Below, piece by piece: positions 43,138 to 50,546 of a stretch of 64,000 nucleotides of DNA. The stretch comes from CAG-177 sp003514385. GTDB taxonomy: Bacteria; Bacillota; Clostridia; Oscillospirales; Acutalibacteraceae. The position numbers and the translations under genes were made by a program. The stretch covers positions 1,054,001 to 1,118,000 of the forward strand of contig JBPPLN010000001.1 in assembly GCA_051920445.1 (NCBI GenBank), read 5' to 3'. Within the stretch, counting starts at the first letter, position 1. Every line of letters begins with the position of its first letter. The notes below the pieces were generated by a model. The model did not search any database. It was not told the origin of the DNA and saw only the letters and a program-made list of their open reading frames with translations.

Positions 43138-43405
43138 AAAGGAAACCATCGTTCTGTTCAACGAGGGTGAGGACACAGCACACATCCAGACCTACAATGC
43201 CGGATTGAGGAACAGACTGGCGGCGTTCTCCAAGAAGCACCCCGACCTTTGCCGATTGGAAAAGACCTACGAGCAAGGCGGCGTGTCCTATCTTCTGGAC
43301 AAGTCCCGACTGTCCATCCGTCTGCAACCGCCAATGAGCGAGGAACGCAGACGAAAGGCAAGCGAGAACGCCAAGCAAAACGGTTTCAACAGTCACACGG
43401 AATAA
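43115..43405 (+). CDS. Small conserved mobile-element protein
   Basis: A 96-residue basic protein of unknown function: AKLTKYEKETIVLFNEGEDTA, TYNAGLRNRLAAF, and YLLDKSRLSIRLQPPMSEERR near the C-terminus. The homologue at 57999 in element 2 shares nearly every conserved position, so the pair TTRAP plus this protein is a fixed module. The charged C-terminal half could bind nucleic acid, but nothing specific can be claimed. It ends 33 bp before a hairpin motif conserved in both elements (43438-43470). Confidence 0.75.
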   Translation: MAKLTKYEKETIVLFNEGEDTAHIQTYNAGLRNRLAAFSKKHPDLCRLEKTYEQGGVSYLLDKSRLSIRLQPPMSEERRRKASENAKQNGFNSHTE

Positions 43406-43437
43406 TGTAGCGTTTAAGGTTGATTTGCGGTCAAAAT

Positions 43438-43470
43438 GTCGGGTCTGCATCCGATGTTTTGTCCGCAATT
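43438..43470. other. Conserved non-coding motif, element 1 copy
   Basis: TGTCGGGTCTGCATCCGATG followed by TTTTGTCCGCAATT. The same motif stands behind the homologous gene in element 2 (58326-58361). It contains a short CGGGT/ATCCG hairpin and TTTT, so it may be a terminator. Its conservation at primary-sequence level is higher than that of neighbouring spacer. Confidence 0.6.
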
Positions 43471-43743
43471 ACATATCGAGGTGTAGAGAGATATAGGGAG
43501 TGCGAAAAACGGAAATATTCGGTTAATAAAGTGAAAACCTACACTGAATGTTCACATGCTATATCTTGAGATTGTCACAAAAATCAAGTAAAATATATGT
43601 GACAACCTGACAAACAGCGGCGATCTGGCTAACCGCCATATCGCCGCTGCTGCTTTCTCAAAAACTTTTTTGAATTTTTTCAAGTTTTCCGCACATTTGA
43701 TGTAGGAAAACCGTTATACATAGTGAAAGGAGGTTTGAACGCT
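43471..43743. other. Leader region before the sigma-factor gene
   Basis: About 270 bp with no ORF. It contains a hairpin GCGGCGATcTGGcTAaCCgCCATATCGCCGC-type (around 43617-43650, GCGGCGAT/ATCGCCGC arms) followed by T-rich sequence, a likely terminator. The sigma gene promoter is not evident. Confidence 0.45.
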
Positions 43744-44208
43744 ATGGACTTAAGTGAACAGTATGACAAAATATACCGTTACTGCTATTTCAAAGTCCAC
43801 CATTGCCAAACAGCGGAAGATATTACGCAAGAAACATTTTTGCGTTATTTCAGCAAAAATTTAAGTCTTGATAGCAGCAAAGAACTTCCTTACCTTTATA
43901 CGATTGCCCGCAACTTATGTATCGAGGAATATCGCAAAAACAGCAAAGAAATTATAAGCGAAACAAACGATGATCCGGGTTATGACCCGACGGAAGAATG
44001 GATAAACAGCATTGCCTTGAAAGAGTTGATCTATAAACTCCCACAGGACGAGCAGGAGCTATTGCTGCTGAGATATGCAAATGAACTTCCAATTGCTTCA
44101 ATATGTAAGATCACCGGGCTTTCTCGTTTTGCTATATATCGCAAAATCTCAAGGATATTGAAATATCTCAAAACAGAGTTGCAGAGAGGAGGATTTTCGT
44201 ATGAATAG
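43744..44208 (+). CDS. Sigma-70 family (ECF-like) RNA polymerase sigma factor
   Basis: A 154-residue sigma factor with region 2 (YDKIYRYCYFKVHHCQTAEDITQETFLRYF; IARNLCIEEYRK) and region 4 (LPQDEQELLLLRYANELPIASICKITGLSRFAIYRKISRILKYL), both seen in short pieces. The start at 43744 lies ten bases after AAAGGAGG; a GTG at 43723 is less likely. Its stop overlaps the next gene by 8 bp, so the membrane protein may be its anti-sigma partner. The following ABC genes are probably the targets. This arrangement is common for peptide-antibiotic defence modules in gut Firmicutes. Confidence 0.85.
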   Translation: MDLSEQYDKIYRYCYFKVHHCQTAEDITQETFLRYFSKNLSLDSSKELPYLYTIARNLCIEEYRKNSKEIISETNDDPGYDPTEEWINSIALKELIYKLPQDEQELLLLRYANELPIASICKITGLSRFAIYRKISRILKYLKTELQRGGFSYE

Positions 44209-44926
44209 AGGATTGAAAAAGCAAATCGCAAAGGCTTTTGATGCACCTGCGCCGAGGGACAAGGCACAGTTTGTTCGTTCGCTGCCCAGACCGCATATCA
44301 GTACCAAAGCATTTATATTCAGTCAAATCCCTTTCATTAAGAAAAGTATATGGCTGTTGTCCGTACTGATCGTTTTACCTGCGGTGTGGGGTGCTTCTTT
44401 CGCAAGCGAGAACACGGTATGGATCGTATCTGCTTTTACCCCATTCCTTGCCTTGCTTCTTATTACAGAGAGTGCAAAATCTACGCTGTATGGAATGAAT
44501 GAATTGGAAATGGCTTCCCGCTTTTCACTAAAAAATATTGTGCTGGCAAGGCTGACCATCTTGGGTATTTTTAATTTTGCGATTTTCTGTATCATAATCC
44601 CAATCTGTCATATCGCAAATAGTATTTCCCTTGTGCAAACAGGAGTATATTTGTTTGTACCTTATTTGCTGACAACAAGTATCAGCTTGTATATTGTCCG
44701 CCATTTTCGGAATAAAGAAGCTATTTACGGTTGTATGGCAGTAGCTGTTTGTGTAAGTACGGCAAATATGACACTTCGATATGTGGCTAACTTTTTATTC
44801 CAAACAAATTATTTAGTCTGGTGGGTAGTGATCGCTCTACTCTTGATGATGTTTACGGCGAAGGAGCTTTATCAGACATTCAAGAAAACGGAGGGATTCC
44901 TATGGAACTTTGCATTGACAGACTGA
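44201..44926 (+). CDS. Membrane protein of the sigma/ABC cargo, possible anti-sigma factor
   Basis: A 241-residue protein with a short basic N-terminal cytoplasmic part (NRGLKKQIAKAFDAPAPRDKAQFV) and about six transmembrane helices (from residue 45 on). The first stretch resembles anti-sigma-like proteins encoded just behind ECF genes, but no zinc-binding HxxxCxxC motif is present. It could equally be a permease-like subunit of the transporter. It overlaps the sigma gene (8 bp) and the ATPase gene (25 bp). Confidence 0.65.
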   Translation: MNRGLKKQIAKAFDAPAPRDKAQFVRSLPRPHISTKAFIFSQIPFIKKSIWLLSVLIVLPAVWGASFASENTVWIVSAFTPFLALLLITESAKSTLYGMNELEMASRFSLKNIVLARLTILGIFNFAIFCIIIPICHIANSISLVQTGVYLFVPYLLTTSISLYIVRHFRNKEAIYGCMAVAVCVSTANMTLRYVANFLFQTNYLVWWVVIALLLMMFTAKELYQTFKKTEGFLWNFALTD

Positions 44927-45594
44927 CAAAACAATATGAAAACAAAATAGCCGTTGACAGGGTAAGCTTGCAACTGACAAACGGCGTCTATGGATTGCTT
45001 GGAGCAAATGGCGCAGGAAAAACAACCTTCATGCGTATGCTTTGCGGGATTTTGAAACCGACAGGAGGTACAGTAACCTTTGATGGGTTAGATGTTTCTT
45101 CCGAGGAATACCGGGCAGAGTTGGGCTATCTTCCGCAGGACTTCGGGTATTATCCCGATTTCAGCGGTTGGGATTTTTTGATGTATATGGCATCACTAAA
45201 AGGATTGACAAAATTAGAAGCAAAAAGGAAAGCAAAAGAGCTTCTGGAATTAGTGAGCCTTTCCGATGTGGGCAAAAAGAAAATTGCAACCTATTCCGGC
45301 GGCATGAAGCAAAGGCTTGGCATTGCGCAGGCACTACTAAATGACCCGAAAATCATCATTTTAGATGAGCCGACTGCCGGGTTAGATCCCAAAGAGCGTG
45401 TGCGTTTCCGTAATTTGATAAAGGATTTAGGAAAGGACAGCATTGTTCTCTTGTCCACGCATATCGTTTCAGATGTTGAGCATATCGCAGATACGGTGCT
45501 TATGATGAAAGCAGGGCAAATCATTTACAACGGCTCCGCTGATGAAATTGAAAATTTAGAGGAATTTTACCTTGCAGAATTTGAGGAGGAGTGA
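44902..45594 (+). CDS. ABC transporter ATP-binding protein
   Basis: A 230-residue ATPase: Walker A GLLGANGAGKTTFMRM, Q-loop LGYLPQDFG, signature YSGGMKQRLGIAQA, Walker B IIILDEPTAGLDP, and His in LLSTHIVSDVE. It resembles the exporters of the BcrA/NatA group that protect against peptide antibiotics or export small molecules. The start at 44902 is chosen from GGAGGG upstream and the family N-terminus; 27 extra codons in the open frame are not used. It works with the permease at 45597. Confidence 0.92.
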   Translation: MELCIDRLTKQYENKIAVDRVSLQLTNGVYGLLGANGAGKTTFMRMLCGILKPTGGTVTFDGLDVSSEEYRAELGYLPQDFGYYPDFSGWDFLMYMASLKGLTKLEAKRKAKELLELVSLSDVGKKKIATYSGGMKQRLGIAQALLNDPKIIILDEPTAGLDPKERVRFRNLIKDLGKDSIVLLSTHIVSDVEHIADTVLMMKAGQIIYNGSADEIENLEEFYLAEFEEE

Positions 45595-45596
45595 GT

Positions 45597-46745
45597 ATGT
45601 TTGCGCTGTATAAGTTTGAATTACGAAAAATAAACAGCAGGAAAATTGTCTGGATCACAGGCTGCGTGATGCTTGTGGGACTTCTCATTTGGGGCGTAGC
45701 AAGTGCTGTTCTGCCGCAGAGCAGAGAATATTCCGACAGTTCCTTAAATGGATATGAAGCAAACCGGGCAGAGCGTGAAGCTGCGGAATTGATCTCCGGC
45801 AGAGCCATAGACCAAACGCTGATTGATGAAATGCGCCCTGCGTATGAGAATTTTATTTTTAATGGAAATTACAGAGAAGCACTCCCGTATTTAGATGTAT
45901 ATAATCTCATAGGCAGAACATTGGGGACACAGGCAAGTGCAGAAATATTAGAATGTGACAGCGAAGCATTTTATGAACGGCTAAATGCACAGTTAGAAGC
46001 AAATACTCCGGCAGGGTTAAGTGAAAGCATTTCATTTGACGAGCCGATTGTTTATCATGGATATTTTGATGGCTGGCAGCAGATCACGGATATGATGAAG
46101 TTTATTGCCTGTATGGAAATCATGTTTATCGCAATCTGCCTTTCCCCGGTGTTTACTGTGGAGCACACCCGCAAAACAGATCAGGTCATTCTATGTACTC
46201 GGTTGGGCAAGAAAAAACTGTATGCCGCAAAAATCCTTGCGGGCTTGACGGTTGGTATAGGCTTTACGCTGCTTCTCTCTCTGTTGATGTTTGGTATAGT
46301 CGCTTTCCTGTATGGATTTGATGGGTATAATACCATATTTCAATTTGTCTTGCTCCGTCCGTTTGATCTTACCATTGGACAGGCTGCTTTGATTTTGGTT
46401 GCGTTGTCCTTTGCCGGAGCTGCATTGGTGAGCCTGTTTACTATGATGTTTTCCGAACTGACAAAGAACAGCGTTGCCACGATTGGAACGATAACGGGTG
46501 TTATGCTTGTGACGATGTTTATTATGGAAATGCCCGCCAATCTGAAATTACTTTCAGAGATATGGTATCTGCTGCCGAGCAATTTGGTTTCGCTCAATGG
46601 TGCATTTCGTTATTCTGCACTTTCTGTTGGTGGCAGCACTTTGGCGGCATATCAGTATGCTCCATTTGTATACGCTGTTTTGGCTGTCGTTTTTGCCTTG
46701 ATTGGAAAGTTGACATACAATCGCTATCAGATTAGTGGGAGATAA
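45597..46745 (+). CDS. ABC-2 type transporter permease
   Basis: A 382-residue permease with one N-terminal helix (about 20-40), a large extracytoplasmic part (about 45-170) and five further helices (MFIAICLSPVFTVEHTRKTDQVIL; LAGLTVGIGFTLLLSLLMFGIVAFL). TRKTDQVILCTRLGKKKL is the coupling-helix region typical of ABC-2 permeases. It directly follows the ATPase gene (2 bp gap) with GAGGAGG upstream. Confidence 0.88.
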   Translation: MFALYKFELRKINSRKIVWITGCVMLVGLLIWGVASAVLPQSREYSDSSLNGYEANRAEREAAELISGRAIDQTLIDEMRPAYENFIFNGNYREALPYLDVYNLIGRTLGTQASAEILECDSEAFYERLNAQLEANTPAGLSESISFDEPIVYHGYFDGWQQITDMMKFIACMEIMFIAICLSPVFTVEHTRKTDQVILCTRLGKKKLYAAKILAGLTVGIGFTLLLSLLMFGIVAFLYGFDGYNTIFQFVLLRPFDLTIGQAALILVALSFAGAALVSLFTMMFSELTKNSVATIGTITGVMLVTMFIMEMPANLKLLSEIWYLLPSNLVSLNGAFRYSALSVGGSTLAAYQYAPFVYAVLAVVFALIGKLTYNRYQISGR

Positions 46746-46832
46746 ATAGTAAAACTTTTGATTTTGATGTAGTTTTTCGCTCTGGATTGCAAGTATATAG
46801 GTGAGGCAATAAAAATAGGAGGCTTGTGAAAT

Positions 46833-47222
46833 ATGAGAAAATACATAGCATTAGTTTTAACATTGGTCTGTGTTCTTGCTTTAGTAGGCTGTGAGAAGAA
46901 TGACACCTACAAAATTAGAATTACTATACCCGCTGGAAGTACAGAAGCATTCGTTTATTCGGACGAAGAAATATCAGCAACGGGCAAAAAGATAACCATT
47001 TCTTCTGGCGAGGGGTTGGGGGATACAGAGGTTGTTTTGTCACCAGTAAATGAAATGGTTGAAACTGGATATGTGGCAACATATCTAACTCCTGGACTGC
47101 CTGTTGAGTTTGATGCAATAACGGGCGAATGGTTCAAAATCGGTGTATCTATGCAAAATGATACCGACACAGACATAACGGTTTATGTTGAGGTTGAAGG
47201 TGTAGAAGTTAGAATTGAGTAA
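46833..47222 (+). CDS. Small hypothetical lipoprotein
   Basis: A 129-residue protein with a signal peptide and lipobox (VLALVGCEK, Cys about 20), then a beta-rich domain of about 105 residues (YKIRITIPAGSTEAFVYS, VGVSMQNDTDTDITVYVEV-like strands). No enzymatic motif. It may be an accessory of the adjacent ABC exporter. TAGGAGG precedes the ATG. Confidence 0.72.
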   Translation: MRKYIALVLTLVCVLALVGCEKNDTYKIRITIPAGSTEAFVYSDEEISATGKKITISSGEGLGDTEVVLSPVNEMVETGYVATYLTPGLPVEFDAITGEWFKIGVSMQNDTDTDITVYVEVEGVEVRIE

Positions 47223-47355
47223 AGTTATTTTATAGTTTTTCTCCTAAACTTTCCGTTGAGTATGAAAAAAAGCAACTACTAAACAAAGCGTCGGTTGCAA
47301 TACTTCTCAATGCGGCTATACACTATAAGCGAACAAGCAAAAGGAGGTTTGCATT

Positions 47356-47930
47356 ATGGACGCAAAAAAGTTTGGCGCATTTATCGCAGCCATGCGAAAA
47401 GAAAAAACATGACACAAATGGACTTGGCAAGAAAACTGCAAGTAACCGACAAGGCTGTTAGCAAATGGGAGCGTGGTTTGGGGTTTCCAGACATAAACAC
47501 GATTGAGCCATTGGCTGACGCTTTGGGGTTGAGCGTATTGGAGGTTATGCGCTCTGAAAGAATAGTCGAAGCCGAGATCAGCCCCGATACTGCTGCCGTT
47601 GCATTGACTGATACCTTTGAACTTGTGAAATTGCAGCGCAAGGCTGAACGGAGATCAATTCTGAAAATTGCGGGCTGCATAGCCGCTGCTCTTTTCTTGA
47701 TTTTCCTTATTGACGGTATGGGCTGGATGGGCTTTGCTTTTGCCTATTTTCCCGTAATCTGTTTGATTGCGAGTGTCGCACTTGTCATATATGGGATTTG
47801 GCGCAAGAAAAATAAACTGCCTTGCTTGCAGACATTCATCTTGGCTGGAGCGTTGATACTAATTCCAATCTGCATTGTTGTTTTGTTCTTCCTTGCGGGT
47901 GTTTTAGGTCTTGGGCCTGTGCCTAATTAA
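47356..47930 (+). pseudogene. XRE-type regulator with membrane domain, frameshifted
   Basis: The ribosome binding site AAGGAGG and ATG at 47356 begin DAKKFGAFIAAMRKEKT, which stops at TGA 47410-47412. The rest of the family (NMTQMDLARKLQVTDKAVSKWERGLG and so on, then three or four transmembrane helices) continues in another frame. One extra A in the A6 run at 47402-47407 would join the frames. The second frame has an ATG overlapping the stop (ATGA, 47409-47412), so a protein lacking helix 1 of the HTH could be made by coupling. Disabled gene, slippage control or sequencing error are all possible. Confidence 0.8.
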
Positions 47931-47948
47931 GAAAAGTAAATAATGACC

Positions 47949-47993
47949 AAGCCAAAGGCGATCAACCGTAAAAAGTTGGTCGCTTTTGTTTTG
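47949..47993 (+). terminator. Terminator, target of the group II intron
   Basis: AAAGGCGATCAAC / GTTGGTCGCTTTT stem with an 8-nt loop and a T-rich tail. The intron starts directly after it, the usual insertion context of group IIC introns. Confidence 0.8.
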
Positions 47994-47994
47994 C

Positions 47995-49902
47995 GTGTGT
48001 CCAGCAAAGCTGGACTACACTTGCCGGTGTAAGTCCGGTCACGGTAATCGCCAGTGAGCCGTGTAGTTAAACTCGATGCGTTGTAGTAATACAGGGTGCT
48101 AAGCGAGTGGATAAAGTAACCTTGAAAAAGGTGCGAGCAATCATGCAGACCGTAACATAAAGTGAATTCTGCCGTATCGTTAAAAAGGTCTCGAAAGAGA
48201 GAAAAGGGAAGTTGAGCCTTGGCAAAATAGGCGAAAACCATGGAACGTGTGGAGAAACTGGAAAACAGCACGGAAGAATCCCTCGGTATAGAGGAAACGG
48301 TATGTATGAAAAGTGTAGTTCGGAACTGGAGAGACCCTACCCATCACCAAATGGTAAAGAGAAAGCGTATAAGCTTGGCGAAATCGTATTTCTGATGGAA
48401 GGGAGTCGGAGGGGAACATAGTACCGATAATGACTGTGCAAGAAAACGCAGTTTATGGGAAGGTTCCCTACTTCATTCATGTTTGTAGAGAGGGTAAGAG
48501 TGAGAGAATGTCATGCAGACTAATAACTCCAAAGAAAAAGTTCGACAACTTCAAAACAAACTATATCTGACAGCCAAGAAGTGTGACAGCCGAAGATTTC
48601 ATGCACTTTACGATAAGGTATATCGAGATGATGTACTCTTTGAGGCATGGAAACGGGTAAAAGCTAACAAAGGTTCCAGTGGTGTGGATGGTGTCAAAAT
48701 CGAGGATGTTGAAGCGATGGGAATTGAAAAATACCTATCAGAAATCAAATCAGAACTGATGAATGGAAAGTATAAACCATCTCCGGTAAAGCGAGTTATG
48801 ATACCAAAACCAGACGGAAGTGAAAGACCTCTTGGAATACCAACGGTCAAGGACAGAATTGTGCAAATGGCTACAAAGATAGCAATAGAGCCAGTATTCG
48901 AAGCTGACTTTAGAGAATGTTCCTATGGATTCCGACCGAAAAGAAGTGCGAAACAAGCACTGGAAGTAGTAAGGAAAGCGTGTAACAACAAGGGCTATTA
49001 TGTAGTAGACGCAGACATTGAAAAGTTTTTTGACAATGTAAACCAAGGAAAGTTGATGAAGCTGGTAGAGCAGAGAATATCAGACCGTAGGATATTGAAG
49101 CTGATAAAACAATGGTTAGTATCAGGAGTATTATATGGAAATGTACTGACAATCTCTGAACTGGGAACCAGCCAAGGTTCAGTCATATCTCCGTTACTGG
49201 CAAACATTTACCTAAACACACTGGACAGACTGTGGGAAAAGTATGGACATACTCACGGTATTCTTGTAAGGTACGCAGATGATACGGTAATCATTTGCAA
49301 GAATAAGAAAAGTGCAAATCACGCACTGAATTTATTGCAGTATATCATGGTAAAACTGGATTTAAAGCTACATCCAGTGAAAACAAAGATAGTCAGCATG
49401 TGGGACGGAAAAGAGGGATTTGACTTTCTCGGAATGCACCACAGAAGAATGACAACGGAAACACGCAAAGGACAACTGTACAAGGAAACGTATCAGTACC
49501 CAAGCAGAAAAGCCATGAAGAAAATGAAAGCCGAAGTCAAGAGGAATGTAAACAGACGAAGTCTGCTAGTTGCAAAGGAAGAGGATTTAATAAAGAATCT
49601 GAATCCGAAAATCACAGGATGGAAGAATTATTATTCCACCAAGAGAAACGAAAAGTGGATGCAGGCTCTAGACTGGTACATTATTTGCACTTTTACAAGA
49701 TGGTATAACAAGAAACACCAGAGACGTAATCGTATGTCAAAGGTGGGATTTGTAAGAAATAGCATTTACGAAAAAGGATTAAAGAAAATGGCTAGAGCAT
49801 GACGTAATGCTGTAGAAAGAAGAATGTCGGAAAGCCGTGTGAGGGAGAACCTCATGCACGGTTTGATGAGGGGCGGATGAAAATTTCATCCGCCTACTCT
49901 AC
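47995..49902 (+). mobile_element. Group II intron (class C-like)
   Basis: It begins with GTGTG (consensus GUGYG) and ends in a 34-nt domain V (AGCCGTGTGAGGGAGAAC ... GCACGGTTT, 49832-49863) and domain VI with CTACTCTAC, ending in AC at 49902. The ORF for its reverse transcriptase is in domain IV. Boundaries are good to a few bases. It sits between a terminator and the ribosome binding site of the DUF3847 gene. Confidence 0.85.
48513..49802 (+). CDS. Group II intron reverse transcriptase/maturase
   Basis: A 429-residue intron-encoded protein that helps splicing and mobility. RT motifs: VMIPKPDGSERPLGIPTVKDRIVQ, GFRPKRSAKQAL, DADIEKFFDNV, QGSVISPLLANIYLN, the catalytic YADD in LVRYADDTVIIC, and LDFLG-type FDFLGMHH. 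Domain X (maturase) follows with LNPKITGWKNYY. It ends without an HNH endonuclease, fitting class C introns, which insert behind terminator hairpins and prime from the replication fork. All key residues are intact, so it may be active. Confidence 0.95.
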   Translation: MQTNNSKEKVRQLQNKLYLTAKKCDSRRFHALYDKVYRDDVLFEAWKRVKANKGSSGVDGVKIEDVEAMGIEKYLSEIKSELMNGKYKPSPVKRVMIPKPDGSERPLGIPTVKDRIVQMATKIAIEPVFEADFRECSYGFRPKRSAKQALEVVRKACNNKGYYVVDADIEKFFDNVNQGKLMKLVEQRISDRRILKLIKQWLVSGVLYGNVLTISELGTSQGSVISPLLANIYLNTLDRLWEKYGHTHGILVRYADDTVIICKNKKSANHALNLLQYIMVKLDLKLHPVKTKIVSMWDGKEGFDFLGMHHRRMTTETRKGQLYKETYQYPSRKAMKKMKAEVKRNVNRRSLLVAKEEDLIKNLNPKITGWKNYYSTKRNEKWMQALDWYIICTFTRWYNKKHQRRNRMSKVGFVRNSIYEKGLKKMARA

Positions 49903-49927
49903 CCATTTTTGAAAGGAGGTTGCCCCG

Positions 49928-50239
49928 ATGCCCAATGAAGAATTGGAAAAACTGAAACAGAAGCAACACGGATTGGAGAAGAAGCTGACCGCAGCCAAGC
50001 ACAAGGAAAAGCAGTTGGAACACAAGCTGAAACAGTTGACCCGAAGCGAAAGAACCCACCGACTTTGCACTCGTGCCGGAATGTTGGAGAAGTTTCTGCG
50101 AGAGCCGACCTTGCTGACGGACGATGATGTGATGGAGCTTTTGACTTTCATCTTCCATGACCAAGCCGTTCAAAAGAAGCTGGACTTGCTGATTGAGAAG
50201 CGAGAAAAAGAAACGACAACGGAGGACGGCGAGGTTTAA
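49928..50239 (+). CDS. DUF3847-like coiled-coil protein
   Basis: A 103-residue, highly charged helical protein: EELEKLKQKQHGLEKKLTAA and KEKQLEHKLKQL form a coiled coil, followed by a globular C-terminus (LCTRAGMLEKFL ... TFIFHDQAVQKKL). Such small proteins are regularly encoded just before MobA/MobL relaxases and may assist relaxosome formation. Its ribosome binding site (AAAGGAGG) is in the 3' exon of the intron. The oriT candidate lies 10 bp behind the stop. Confidence 0.78.
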   Translation: MPNEELEKLKQKQHGLEKKLTAAKHKEKQLEHKLKQLTRSERTHRLCTRAGMLEKFLREPTLLTDDDVMELLTFIFHDQAVQKKLDLLIEKREKETTTEDGEV

Positions 50240-50249
50240 CCCCTCGTTA

Positions 50250-50284
50250 GAGGGCGCAATTATACACCACCTAAAGATGGTGAT
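50250..50284 (-). other. Candidate origin of transfer (MobQ type) of element 1
   Basis: On the minus strand TAATTGCGCCCT (50262-50251) matches the RSF1010/MobQ nic-region consensus (TAAGTGCGCCCT). As in RSF1010 it is preceded by an inverted repeat, here CACCA/TGGTG at 50266-50283. It lies 260 bp before the MobQ relaxase gene. Confidence 0.75.
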
Positions 50285-50546
50285 TGCGTTCTGCCGAAAG
50301 CCCCTTGCAGGGAGCTTGATGATTTCCGCAAAAGTCCTTTGCTCCAATCATCCAGAGGAAGCTACACTTCCCCTGCGCTGTCTTGCGACAGCTACCCCTT
50401 TGTGGACTTGCCGCCGATGAACTGATTGCCCGACAATCGAGATTGTCCGCAATCATTCACCGTCAGCAAGTTTATATTTTCACCCCGACCGTGCTGAAAA
50501 GTATCGGTCATTTTTTATTGCACCGAGAAAGGAGGTTCAATCAAAA
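50285..50546. other. Spacer between oriT and relaxase gene
   Basis: No ORF with a ribosome binding site other than that of the relaxase. Several small inverted repeats occur (CTGTCTTGCGACAG near 50379; GACAATCGAGATTGTC near 50430), possibly part of the transfer origin. Confidence 0.45.

Noticed and set aside
47295..47355. Start of the XRE regulator at 47295
   Set aside because: This reading uses a different frame through the real ribosome binding site and start at 47356. It gives an N-terminus unlike any HTH protein.
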